Of a stretch of DNA of 64,000 nucleotides, positions 1-7,073 are shown piece by piece. The notes under the pieces are model-generated. The model saw only the letters and a program-made list of their open reading frames with translations. It was not told the origin of the DNA and made no database searches. The DNA is from Falsiroseomonas bella (lineage in GTDB: Bacteria; Pseudomonadota; Alphaproteobacteria; Acetobacterales; Acetobacteraceae). The stretch spans positions 1,054,001-1,118,000 of the forward strand of contig NZ_QGNA01000001.1 in NCBI RefSeq assembly GCF_003173615.1, in the 5' to 3' direction. A program made the translations under genes and the position numbers. Numbering within the stretch: position 1 is the stretch's first letter; the number at the start of each line of letters is the position of its first letter.

Positions 1-1
1 G

Positions 2-445
2 GTGCGCACGGCGATCGCGCTGGCGGAGGGCGTCGCGCTTGGCCTCGGCGTGCCGGCCATCGGCGTGACGACCGGAGAGGCTCTGGCCGCCGCCCTGCCC
101 GAAGCGCTGCGTGCGGGCCGCGAGGTCTGGGCGGCGGTGGACACGAAGCGCGGGCGGATGGCGCTGGAGCGCCTCCTGGACGGCGTCGCCGCCGCGCCGC
201 CCGCTGTCTTCGCGGAACGCGATCTGCCCTCCCCCGGCGGCCCCGTGACCGTCGTCGGCGATGCCGCGCCCGTCATGGCCGCGCGGCTTCTCGCGCGCGG
301 CTTCGACACGGTGCTGAGCGACAGCCGCCTGCCCGACGCCGCCGCCGCGGCGTCCGTGGCGGCCCTCAGGATCGAACGCAAAATCCCGATGCGCGGGGCG
401 GCGCCGCTCTATGCCGAGCCGCCGGCGGTGCGCCTGCCGGGATGA
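2..445 (+). CDS. tsaB: TsaB, tRNA t6A modification protein (5' end cut off)
   Basis: This is the C-terminal part of TsaB, the non-catalytic ASKHA-fold partner of TsaD in making the t6A37 modification on ANN-decoding tRNAs. The visible 147 residues begin in the conserved block that reads TAIALAEGVALGLGVP, which lies around residue 75 of the usual 210-230 residue protein, so about a third is missing upstream of the window. The GTG at position 2 is therefore an internal codon and not the start. The stop overlaps the rimI start as ATGA, and the tsaB-rimI pair is a standard bacterial arrangement, which supports both calls. Confidence 0.85.
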   Translation: MRTAIALAEGVALGLGVPAIGVTTGEALAAALPEALRAGREVWAAVDTKRGRMALERLLDGVAAAPPAVFAERDLPSPGGPVTVVGDAAPVMAARLLARGFDTVLSDSRLPDAAAAASVAALRIERKIPMRGAAPLYAEPPAVRLPG

Positions 446-873
446 TCGCGGCGAGGGCGGAAGACGCGGATGCGCTCGCCCTGCTCCACGCCGCCGCCTT
501 CGCGGGCGGCGAGTGCTGGGGGCCGGACGCGATCCGGCTGATGCTGGAGATGCCAGGCGCCTTCGGCCTGCACCTGCCGGGCACGGGCTTCGTGCTGGCG
601 CGCGTCGCTGCCGGGGAGGCGGAGATCCTGACGCTCGCGGTCGCGCCGGCCGCTCGCCGGCAGGGCCTTGGCGGCGCGCTGCTGGCGGCGGCGATGGCGC
701 AGGCCGCGCTCCGCGGCGCGCGGGACCTGTTCCTTGAAGTATCGGATCGGAATATTTCGGCACGCGCATTGTACACGGCGGCCGGCTTCGCCGAGGTTGG
801 GCGCCGCCCGCGCTACTATGCCGATGGCAGCGACGCGCTGGTCCTGCGCCGCGGGCTCAGCCCGCCTTCCTGA
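442..873 (+). CDS. rimI: RimI, ribosomal protein S18 alanine N-acetyltransferase
   Basis: GNAT acetyltransferase of 143 residues, the usual RimI length. It is expected to acetylate the N-terminal alanine of ribosomal protein S18. The acetyl-CoA binding motif RRQGLGGALL (residues about 73-82) follows a hydrophobic beta strand (EILTLAVAP), and the C-terminal part has the typical SDRNISARALYTAAGF block, where RimI proteins carry N, A and Y residues for cofactor binding and catalysis. The ATG overlaps the tsaB stop (ATGA), so translation is probably coupled. Specificity for S18 rests on homology and on the tsaB neighbour. Confidence 0.85.
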   Translation: MIAARAEDADALALLHAAAFAGGECWGPDAIRLMLEMPGAFGLHLPGTGFVLARVAAGEAEILTLAVAPAARRQGLGGALLAAAMAQAALRGARDLFLEVSDRNISARALYTAAGFAEVGRRPRYYADGSDALVLRRGLSPPS

Positions 874-1114
874 TCCAGATCCTGAGGATTCCGCCCGCTT
901 CCTCCGCCTGGTGCAGCACGGCGTGGCCCTGTTCCGTGGCCGTGCGCGGCACGTTGCGGCGGGGCTCATCCCCGCGCAGCGCGACGCGCAGCACCTGCCC
1001 CGGCGCCAGCCGGTCCAGGGCCAGGCGGGTGCGCACGAAGGTCATCGGGCAAGTCTCTCCCGTAATGTCCAGATCGGCGTCGTGGGTTTTTTCTTGGGAC
1101 TCGCAGGTCTGCAT
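857..1114 (-). CDS. TusA-family sulfurtransferase-like protein
   Basis: Small (85 residue) TusA/SirA/YedF-type protein. It has the conserved N-terminal Cys-Pro dipeptide (Cys22-Pro23 in GETCPMTFVR) that carries sulfur as a persulfide in this family, followed by the helix and strand pattern LALDRLAPGQVLRV. The longer open frame reaches to 1270, but the ATG at 1114 is preceded by GAGAGG and places the Cys-Pro motif near the N-terminus as in the family. The second family proline (CPxP) is Thr here. The gene converges with rimI, overlapping its 3' end by 17 nt. Which sulfur relay it serves (2-thiouridine, molybdenum cofactor or other) cannot be told. Confidence 0.75.
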   Translation of the reverse strand: MQTCESQEKTHDADLDITGETCPMTFVRTRLALDRLAPGQVLRVALRGDEPRRNVPRTATEQGHAVLHQAEEAGGILRIWIRKAG

Positions 1115-1272
1115 GCCTTCAACCTCTCGCGGGCGACGTAATGGATATTGCGAAACGCCCGACTCGGCCAGTATATGGGACCGAGCGACGCCGAGCGGCA
1201 GAGGAGCCCGGCGCGCCTGATACGGTCTCCGGCACTTTCGGGCGACCTTTGCGGACGACAGGAAGACCAATC

Positions 1273-1722
1273 ATGTCAGAGACCACGGCAAACCAGGACC
1301 TGCTCGGCCTGACGGCGGAAATCGTCTCGGCCCATGTCTCCAACAACCCGGTTTCGATCTCCGATCTGCCGAACCTGATCCAGGAGGTCTACCGGACGCT
1401 GTCCAACATGGGGCAGCCGGCGGCGCCGCCAGCGGAAAAGCCGCAGCCGGCCGTGCCGATCAAGAAGTCCATTACGCCGGAATACCTGATCTGCCTGGAG
1501 GACGGGCGGAAGCTGAAGATGCTGAAGCGCCACCTCAAGACGGCGTTCAACCTGACGCCGGATCAATACAGGGAGAAGTGGGGCCTCGGCCCCGACTATC
1601 CCATGGTGGCGCCGAACTACACCAAGCACCGCTCCTCCCTGGCCAAGAAGATCGGCCTCGGCACCAAGCCGCGCGGCCGTCCGCCCGGCCGCGGCCGCGG
1701 CGCCGCGCGCAGCGAGGCCTGA
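1273..1722 (+). CDS. MucR/Ros-family transcriptional regulator
   Basis: 149-residue MucR-type regulator. In alphaproteobacteria these proteins control exopolysaccharide, motility and cell-cycle genes and bind AT-rich DNA. The DNA-binding region is ICLEDGRKLKMLKRHL (Cys74, His87), followed by the strongly conserved LTPDQYREKWGL and PDYPMVAPNY. Only one of the two classical zinc cysteines is evident, a known variation in this family. The C-terminus ends in a basic GRP-containing tail (TKPRGRPPGRGRG) resembling an AT-hook. The ATG at 1273 has GGAAG seven bases upstream and starts exactly where the family starts (MSETT). A monocistronic gene with no near neighbour on its strand. Confidence 0.85.
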   Translation: MSETTANQDLLGLTAEIVSAHVSNNPVSISDLPNLIQEVYRTLSNMGQPAAPPAEKPQPAVPIKKSITPEYLICLEDGRKLKMLKRHLKTAFNLTPDQYREKWGLGPDYPMVAPNYTKHRSSLAKKIGLGTKPRGRPPGRGRGAARSEA

Positions 1723-1860
1723 CCCGCCCGAAGCCGCGCCCGGAGAGCCGCGTCTCGCCGGGCGCCCCGCCACCGCGCAGTTGGTGACGCGGCCCGGCGG
1801 GTCTATGGAAAGGCGCCGCGCCGGCTGAACCGCCGGCCGCCGGAGATCGCCGCGCCCAGC

Positions 1861-2352
1861 ATGGACACCTCAGCCGCCCCGACCTCGCCGAACGGCCAGC
1901 GCCCCGACCCGTCCCGGATCGAGCGGCTCTGCATCGAGCGCGGGCTGAAGATGACCGGCCAGCGCCGGCTGATCGCCCGCGTGCTGAGCGAGGCCGAGGA
2001 CCACCCGGATGTCGAGGAACTCTATCGCCGCGCCAGCGCGCTGGACTCCCGCATCTCCGTCGCCACCGTCTACCGCACCGTCCGCCTGCTCGAGGAGAAG
2101 GGCATCGTGGAGCGGCGCGACTTCGGCGGCGGGCGGGCGCGCTTCGACCCCACCGATCGCGGCCATCACCACCATCTGATCGACGTGGACACCGGCAAGG
2201 TCATCGAATTCGAGGATGCCGAGTTCGAGCGCCTGGCGCGTGCCATCGCCGAGCGCCTCGGCTTCAGCCTGATCGGCCAGCGCCTGGAGCTCTTCGGCCG
2301 CCGGCCGGAGGACGCGCCGGCGGCCCGCCCCGGGCGCAAGTCCGGCCGGTGA
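1861..2352 (+). CDS. fur: Fur/Mur-family metal-responsive repressor
   Basis: Ferric-uptake-regulator family protein of 163 residues. The winged helix carries the recognition helix SVATVYRTVRLLEEKG (about 66-81). The metal region reads HHHHLID (102-108), followed by DTGKVIEFEDAEFERL. The CxxC structural zinc pairs of gamma-proteobacterial Fur are absent, and Asp-Val-Asp replaces the usual xCxxC after HHLI. This matches the rhizobial Mur (manganese) and alphaproteobacterial Fur clade, so either Fe or Mn response is possible. It sits 19 bp before olsB on the same strand and may be co-transcribed with it. Confidence 0.85.
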   Translation: MDTSAAPTSPNGQRPDPSRIERLCIERGLKMTGQRRLIARVLSEAEDHPDVEELYRRASALDSRISVATVYRTVRLLEEKGIVERRDFGGGRARFDPTDRGHHHHLIDVDTGKVIEFEDAEFERLARAIAERLGFSLIGQRLELFGRRPEDAPAARPGRKSGR

Positions 2353-2371
2353 GGCGGCGGGAGACTGCGGC

Positions 2372-3238
2372 ATGAGCGTTGACGGTCCGCTGCCCGACGA
2401 TCCCGCGCCGCTCGGCCGCGTGGAAGCCGATCCGCCGACCGGGCCCTTCGAGGAGCTGCGCGCGGGCAATCTCGGACTGCGCCTGGCGGAGAGCGCGGCG
2501 GAGGTGGATGCGGCGCAGGCGCTGCGCTTCCGCGTCTTCTACGAGGAGATGGGCGCGCGCGCCGATCCCGCGGCTGCCGCCTCCCGCCGCGACGTGGACG
2601 AGTTCGACGCCGTGGCGGACCATCTGGTCGTGCTGGACCACGACCTCGGCAACGGGCCGGAGGCGGTGGTCGGCACCTACCGCATGATCCGGCGCGAAGG
2701 CGCGCGGAAGCTCGGGCGCTTCTACTCGGAAAGCGAATACGACGTCTCGCTGCTGGCCGGCTTCGCGGGCGAGGTGATGGAGCTCGGCCGGTCCTGCGTG
2801 GCGGCGCCCTATCGCACGCGCGGCACGCTGCAGCTTCTGTGGCGCGGCATCGCCGCCTTCGTCTTCCGCCACCGCATCGACCTGATGTTCGGCTGCGCCT
2901 CCCTGCCCGGCACCGACCTGGATGCGCTGGCGCCGCAGCTGTCCTACCTGCACGCCAACCACCTGGCGCCGCCGGCGCTGCGGGCGCGCGCCCTGCCGCA
3001 GCGCTACGTGGCGATGGACCGCATGCCGCTCGGGCAGCTCGACATGAAGGCGGCGCTGGTCGCGCTGCCGCCGCTCATCAAGGGCTATCTGCGGCTCGGC
3101 GGCTTCGTCGGCGACGGCGCGGTGATCGACGCGCAGTTCAACACCACCGATGTCTGCATCGTGGTGAAGACGGACCTGATCACCGACAAATACTTCCGCC
3201 ACTATGAACGCACGGCGGGCGGCGCGAAGGAGGAATAG
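2372..3238 (+). CDS. olsB: OlsB-like ornithine N-acyltransferase (GNAT fold)
   Basis: 288-residue protein of the OlsB family, which transfers a 3-hydroxyacyl chain from acyl-ACP to ornithine in the first step of ornithine lipid synthesis. Diagnostic blocks are ALRFRVFYEEMGA (about 50-62), the conserved DHLVVLD, the Arg-rich GTYRMIRREGA, and the signature ELGRSCV (137-143) with downstream YRTRGTLQLLWRGIAAF. The phosphorus-free lipid made this way is common in Rhodospirillales. The partner acyltransferase gene olsA is not adjacent. The first 30 residues are a poorly conserved extension. It converges on the SH3 lipoprotein with a 4-bp gap. Confidence 0.8.
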   Translation: MSVDGPLPDDPAPLGRVEADPPTGPFEELRAGNLGLRLAESAAEVDAAQALRFRVFYEEMGARADPAAAASRRDVDEFDAVADHLVVLDHDLGNGPEAVVGTYRMIRREGARKLGRFYSESEYDVSLLAGFAGEVMELGRSCVAAPYRTRGTLQLLWRGIAAFVFRHRIDLMFGCASLPGTDLDALAPQLSYLHANHLAPPALRARALPQRYVAMDRMPLGQLDMKAALVALPPLIKGYLRLGGFVGDGAVIDAQFNTTDVCIVVKTDLITDKYFRHYERTAGGAKEE

Positions 3239-3242
3239 GGCG

Positions 3243-3989
3243 TCAGCGCCCTTCCAGCAGCGAGCCGTGCACCCAGCCCCAGGGCTCGCCCTCGCCCACC
3301 CGGTACCAGCCGCCGGGCGCTTCCTCGAAGACGTCGAGGGTGGCGCCGCGGGGGACCACGCGCAGCACCTCGCCGCCCGGATGCGAACGCAGGTTGGCCG
3401 CGCTCCGCACGCTGACCGTGCCGCGCGCGGTCGGGGCGACGAGGGCTTCGGACACCGGGGCAGCGGCGGCGACGGGGGCGGGCACCGGGGCCGGCGGCGC
3501 CGCGGCGGCGGGCGGCGTGAAGGGCTGTCCGGGCTGCACCGAGGGGGCGGGGGGCAGCGGGCGCACCGTGGTACGCGCATTCGGCGGGCCGCCGCCGTCG
3601 AAGCAGCGGTCCACCATCTCATAGTAGACCCGCGTCGCCTCGGCCGAGGTCGCGGCGAGGTGGAACTCCACGCCGGCGGGGCGCTCGCCCTCGAAGGTCA
3701 CGATGGAAACGAAGGGGAGGTAGGGCTCGCTGCGGCGGCTGCCGGGCAGCACCTGGCCGCAGACGACATAGGCTTCCGCCATGGCCTGGCGGTAGCCCTG
3801 CACGGCGCGAAGCGTCAGCGCGCCCTCCTCGCGCAGGCGGGTGCGGAGCCTTTCCTCCGTCGCCTGCATCGCCGCGGCGGCGCGGCCTTCCGTCAGGGCG
3901 GGCGGCACCTCGGTGCGCGGCGCCGCAGGCGCGGGATCGTCGCAGGCGACGAGGAGGACGAGCATCGCGGCGGCGCCGATCTTCTGCAT
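3243..3989 (-). CDS. Lipoprotein with C-terminal bacterial SH3 domain
   Basis: 248-residue predicted outer-membrane or periplasmic lipoprotein. The N-terminus is a type II signal peptide with lipobox LVAC (Cys16), followed by DD. Residues about 20-140 form an alpha/beta region without a name I recognise (conserved-looking YEMVDRCF near 125-132), then a Pro/Ala-rich linker (about 140-190). The last 60 residues are an SH3_3 domain, which usually binds cell-wall peptide: ANLRSHPGGEVLRVVPRG and GGWYRVGEGEPWGWVHGSLL. Its job is not known. It converges with olsB. Confidence 0.7.
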   Translation of the reverse strand: MQKIGAAAMLVLLVACDDPAPAAPRTEVPPALTEGRAAAAMQATEERLRTRLREEGALTLRAVQGYRQAMAEAYVVCGQVLPGSRRSEPYLPFVSIVTFEGERPAGVEFHLAATSAEATRVYYEMVDRCFDGGGPPNARTTVRPLPPAPSVQPGQPFTPPAAAAPPAPVPAPVAAAAPVSEALVAPTARGTVSVRSAANLRSHPGGEVLRVVPRGATLDVFEEAPGGWYRVGEGEPWGWVHGSLLEGR

Positions 3990-4140
3990 GCCTTCTGCCC
4001 TCCCCTGTCCACCGTCGTGTCACGATAGCCGCATAGTTGCAACCGCATACGGAACAAACTTGCCTGGCCATCCGCCGCCCGGCTGCCCTCCGGCGCGGCT
4101 TTGGGGCAATCTCCGCCGGCACGAAGGCGGAGCGGCGGGC

Positions 4141-5133
4141 ATGGCCACGGAACTGCTGGCGTCGAACGCAACGGACGGTGTGGGGATGCGGGATGCGGCG
4201 CCTCCTGGCATGACATGGATTCCGGGCGGGACTTTCCGCATGGGTTCCAACGACCACTACCCCGAGGAAGCGCCGGTCCACCGCGTGACGGTGGACGGCT
4301 TCTGGATGGATACGACGCCGGTGACCAACCGGCAGTTCGCCGCCTTCGTCGCCGCCACCGGGCACGTGACCTTCGCCGAGACCCCGCCCGACCCGCGCGA
4401 CTATCCGGGCGCGCTGCCGCACATGCTCTTCGCCGGCAGCCTGGTGTTCCACAAGACGAAGGGGCCCGTGGACCTCACGCAATGGGGCCTGTGGTGGGAA
4501 CTGCGGCGCGGCGCCTGGTGGCGGGAACCCTATGGCCCCGGCTCCTCGATCGAGGGGCTGGAGGACCACCCGGTGGTGCATGTTACCTATGGCGACGCGC
4601 TGGCCTATGCGCGCTGGGCCGGCAAGGACCTCGCGACCGAGGCGGAGTGGGAGTTCGCCGCCCGCGGCGGGCTGGACGGCGCGCCCTTCGCCTGGGGCAC
4701 GAACATGCGGCCAAAGGGGCGGATCATGGCCAACACCTGGCAGGGCGCCTTCCCCTACAAGAACACGCGGGAGGACGGGTGGGAGACGACCAGCCCGGTC
4801 GGCAGCTTCCCGCCCAATGGCTACGGCCTGCTCGACATGATCGGGAATGTCTGGGAGTGGACGCAGGACTTCTGGGCGCCGCGGCACGAGGCGGACAGCC
4901 CGAAGACCTGCTGCATCCCGAAGAACCCGCGGCGCGCGGACGATGCCGCCAGCTACGATCCGGCACAGCCCGAGATCCGCATTCCCCGCCGCGTGCTGAA
5001 GGGCGGCAGCTTCCTCTGCGCGCCCAACCACTGCCGTCGCTACCGGCCGGCGGCACGGCATGCCGAGGCGGTGGACACCTCCACCTGTCATGTCGGCTTC
5101 CGCTGCGTGAAGCGGCCGGTGACGACCCCATAG
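4141..5133 (+). CDS. Formylglycine-generating enzyme (SUMF1/FGE family)
   Basis: 330-residue FGE-sulfatase domain protein. Recognisable blocks are PGMTWIPGGTFRMGS near the start, EEAPVHRVTVDGFWMD, NRQFAAFV, ATEAEWEFAARGG, NVWEWTQDFW and KGGSFLC. The two copper-binding active-site cysteines of true FGE (human Cys336 and Cys341) are conserved as Cys293 and Cys298 in GGSFLCAPNHCRRYR. It should therefore be able to oxidise a cysteine in a target sulfatase or phosphatase to formylglycine, not just share the fold. ATG at 4141 is chosen because it lies just upstream of the domain; the frame is open to 3841 but antisense to the neighbour. No sulfatase target is encoded in the window. Confidence 0.85.
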   Translation: MATELLASNATDGVGMRDAAPPGMTWIPGGTFRMGSNDHYPEEAPVHRVTVDGFWMDTTPVTNRQFAAFVAATGHVTFAETPPDPRDYPGALPHMLFAGSLVFHKTKGPVDLTQWGLWWELRRGAWWREPYGPGSSIEGLEDHPVVHVTYGDALAYARWAGKDLATEAEWEFAARGGLDGAPFAWGTNMRPKGRIMANTWQGAFPYKNTREDGWETTSPVGSFPPNGYGLLDMIGNVWEWTQDFWAPRHEADSPKTCCIPKNPRRADDAASYDPAQPEIRIPRRVLKGGSFLCAPNHCRRYRPAARHAEAVDTSTCHVGFRCVKRPVTTP

Positions 5134-5144
5134 GCCGCGGCGCC

Positions 5145-5161
5145 TGTCGCCGGATTTTACA
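5145..5161 (+). promoter_or_regulatory. Candidate activator site (17-bp dyad) for PEP-CTERM gene at 5280
   Basis: TGTCGCCGGATTTTACA, one of four related 17-bp elements (TGTCG...TNACA) lying upstream of sigma-54 promoters of PEP-CTERM-type genes in this window. Here 50 bp separate it from the -24 element, against 62-63 bp at the other three. The position and dyad form suggest an enhancer-binding protein site. This is inference from recurrence. Confidence 0.5.
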
Positions 5162-5211
5162 GGTGCGTTATCCGCCGCGGAAAATGCGCGCGAATTCAAT
5201 GCGCTGCCGAA

Positions 5212-5227
5212 TGGCCCGTGTCTTGCT
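5212..5227 (+). promoter_or_regulatory. Sigma-54 (-24/-12) promoter of PEP-CTERM gene at 5280
   Basis: TGGCCCGTGTCTTGCT matches the sigma-54 consensus TGGCAC-N5-TTGCW with exactly 10 bases between the invariant GG and GC. Transcription would begin near 5238, about 40 bases before the ATG at 5280. Confidence 0.7.
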
Positions 5228-5279
5228 TGGCAGGTCTTGACGCGAAGTGATCCGCCCCGCCGGCGGATGGAGACCGAGG

Positions 5280-5585
5280 ATGCTGCGACTGCGGCGCGCG
5301 ACCATCGCCCTTGCACTGGGCACCCTCCTCGCCCTGGCCGCCCCGGCCATGGCCGGCAGGATCGCCCATGACGATGTGGACCTCATCCTGCTCGCCGAGG
5401 GTCCCGCCAATCCCGAGCAGATGCCCGGCGCCGACCGGATGGAGCTGGTCGCCAATGCCTCCGAGGCCGGCGAGATGAAGACGGCGAGCGCGGTGGCCGT
5501 GGCGGCGCCGGCGCCAGCCGCCCTCGCGGTGTTCGGGATCGGCCTGCTGGGCCTCGCGGCAGTGCGCCGGATCCGGCGCCGCTGA
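5280..5585 (+). CDS. Short PEP-CTERM-like secreted protein
   Basis: 101-residue protein with a Sec signal peptide (basic LRLRR, hydrophobic ALGTLLALAAPAMA, cleavage about residue 25), a central stretch of only about 45 residues, and a C-terminal sorting tail: APAPAALAVF, a hydrophobic helix GIGLLGLAAV, then RRIRRR. This is the PEP-CTERM layout recognised by exosortases, but the PEP triad is replaced by PAP. With so little mature sequence it may be a small surface or matrix peptide. The ATG at 5280 has GGAGA seven bases upstream; a GTG at 5247 in frame lacks a good ribosome site. Function unknown. Confidence 0.65.
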   Translation: MLRLRRATIALALGTLLALAAPAMAGRIAHDDVDLILLAEGPANPEQMPGADRMELVANASEAGEMKTASAVAVAAPAPAALAVFGIGLLGLAAVRRIRRR

Positions 5586-5609
5586 GGCGCGCGGCCGTCT
5601 CTCAGCCGC

Positions 5610-6170
5610 TCAGTGGTGCTTCCAGACGACTTCCTGCAGCGCGGGCTCGGTCGGGTCGCAGGGCAGCCACTGGCCGTTCGCGACGCTCTGCCCGGTCATG
5701 GACAGGATGAAGCCCCAGTGGCTGACCACCACGGTGTGGGCCCAGTCCTCCAGCGCCGCCATCTCGCCGCGGAAGCGCGCGGCGCGGGCCAGGACCTGTT
5801 CGGCCGGCTCTTCCTCCAGCGGCCACCAGACCTCCTCCAGGTGATCGAGCGTGAGGTCCGGCCATTCGCCACGCAGCGCGGTGGCGGGGCTGCCGATGTC
5901 GCAGGTGAAGGCGTAGCGCTCCCGCACGATCGGGTTGACCAGCACCGGCAGGCGGAGGCGGCGCGCCAGCGGCGCCGCGGTCTGCAGCGCGCGGGTGTAG
6001 GGGGAGGCGATGATGCGCCGGATCTCCTGCACGCCTGCCAGGGCCTCGGCCGCCGCCTCGGCCTGCTGGTGGCCGAGTTCCGTCAGCTTCGGGTCCTTGA
6101 TGCCGGGATCCCGGCGCGTGGCGCTGAAATGCAGGTTGAATTCGCTCTGGCCGTGACGCAGCAGGATCAT
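5610..6170 (-). CDS. Histidine phosphatase (phosphoglycerate-mutase fold)
   Basis: 186-residue member of the histidine phosphatase superfamily. The phosphohistidine motif LLRHGQSEFN lies at the N-terminus (His6), followed by the SPYTRALQTA block. The second catalytic histidine is in VVVSHWGF near residue 150. The substrate (sugar phosphate, nucleotide or protein) cannot be told from the sequence. The frame is open to 6410, but the ATG at 6170 puts RHG four residues from the start as in most family members. It is divergent from the Tim44-like gene and converges with the short PEP-CTERM gene. Confidence 0.8.
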   Translation of the reverse strand: MILLRHGQSEFNLHFSATRRDPGIKDPKLTELGHQQAEAAAEALAGVQEIRRIIASPYTRALQTAAPLARRLRLPVLVNPIVRERYAFTCDIGSPATALRGEWPDLTLDHLEEVWWPLEEEPAEQVLARAARFRGEMAALEDWAHTVVVSHWGFILSMTGQSVANGQWLPCDPTEPALQEVVWKHH

Positions 6171-6318
6171 CGCGCTGTCCCGAAGGTTCGGCGGCCGGTA
6201 TAGCGGTGCAGGCGGGCCCGCGCGACGGGGAGTCCGGGCCGGCCGGCAGGCGGGAAAAATCTTGCCGTTGCGGGGCGGGCCCGCGAGCCCTAAGTGATGG
6301 GCAAGTGAGGAGTCATCC

Positions 6319-7005
6319 ATGTCCGGCGGCTTCCCGGTCGATCTGATCCTGTTCGCGATGGTCGCGGCCTTCCTGGTGCTGCGCCTGCGCAGCGTGCTCG
6401 GCCGCCGCACCGGCTTCGAGCGTCCGCGGCGCGAGGGGCCGCATCCCTACGATCCCCAGGCGGCGCGCGGCGGCCCGGCCACCGATGCGCTGCCCGAGCT
6501 GCCCTCCCCGCAGATCGAGCCCGACGGCACCCGCCGCGTGGTGCCCGATCCGCGCAGCCCGGTCGGGCAGGCGCTGATGCGCATCCGCGCCGTGGACCCC
6601 TCCTTCGAGCCCGAGGGCTTCCTGCACGGCGCCGAGGGCGCCTTCCGCATGATCGTCGAGGCCTTCGCGCGCGGCGACCGGGACACGCTGCGCATGCTGC
6701 TGTCCGACGACACCTATGGCGGCTTCGAGGGCGAGATCTCCCGCCGCGAGGCTGCGGGCGAAAGCCAGCGCAGCGAGGTCCGCGCCATGCAGGAGACCAA
6801 GATCGACGCGGCCGACCTGCGCGGGACCGTGGCCGATGTGACGGTGCGCTTCGTCTCCGACCAGGTGAACCTCACCACGGCGAAGGACGGCAGCGTGGTG
6901 AACGGCGCCGAAGCGGTGACCGAACTCGTGGACATCTGGACCTTCCAGCGCGACCTCCGCAGCCAGGACCCGACCTGGAAGCTGGTGGCGACGCAGTCGG
7001 CCTGA
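6319..7005 (+). CDS. Tim44-like domain protein
   Basis: 228-residue inner-membrane protein of the bacterial Tim44/TimA family. It has an N-terminal membrane anchor (about 6-24, VDLILFAMVAAFLVLRLR), a charged and Pro-rich linker (residues 30-85), and a C-terminal Tim44 domain (FLHGAEGAFRMIVEAFARGD, WTFQRDL, WKLVATQ). Mitochondrial Tim44 recruits the import motor; the bacterial role is less certain, possibly membrane-protein or lipid related. In alphaproteobacteria the gene is commonly next to mltA, as here. GAGG lies about ten bases upstream of the ATG. Confidence 0.85.
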   Translation: MSGGFPVDLILFAMVAAFLVLRLRSVLGRRTGFERPRREGPHPYDPQAARGGPATDALPELPSPQIEPDGTRRVVPDPRSPVGQALMRIRAVDPSFEPEGFLHGAEGAFRMIVEAFARGDRDTLRMLLSDDTYGGFEGEISRREAAGESQRSEVRAMQETKIDAADLRGTVADVTVRFVSDQVNLTTAKDGSVVNGAEAVTELVDIWTFQRDLRSQDPTWKLVATQSA

Positions 7006-7036
7006 TCGCCGCAAGGGTAGTTCCCCCCTCACCCAA

Positions 7037-7068
7037 CCCTCTCCCCCCAAAGGGGGAGAGGGCTTTTG
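7037..7068 (+). terminator. Hairpin between the Tim44-like gene and mltA, possible terminator/attenuator
   Basis: Perfect 11-bp inverted repeat (CCCTCTCCCCC at 7037-7047 and GGGGGAGAGGG at 7052-7062) with a 4-base loop, followed by CTTTTGGG. It begins 31 bases after the Tim44 stop. The right arm is also the best ribosome-binding sequence for mltA, so the hairpin could both attenuate transcription and hide the ribosome site. Similar CCCTCTCCCCC palindromes are frequent extragenic repeats in proteobacteria. Confidence 0.5.
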
Positions 7069-7073
7069 GGCGT

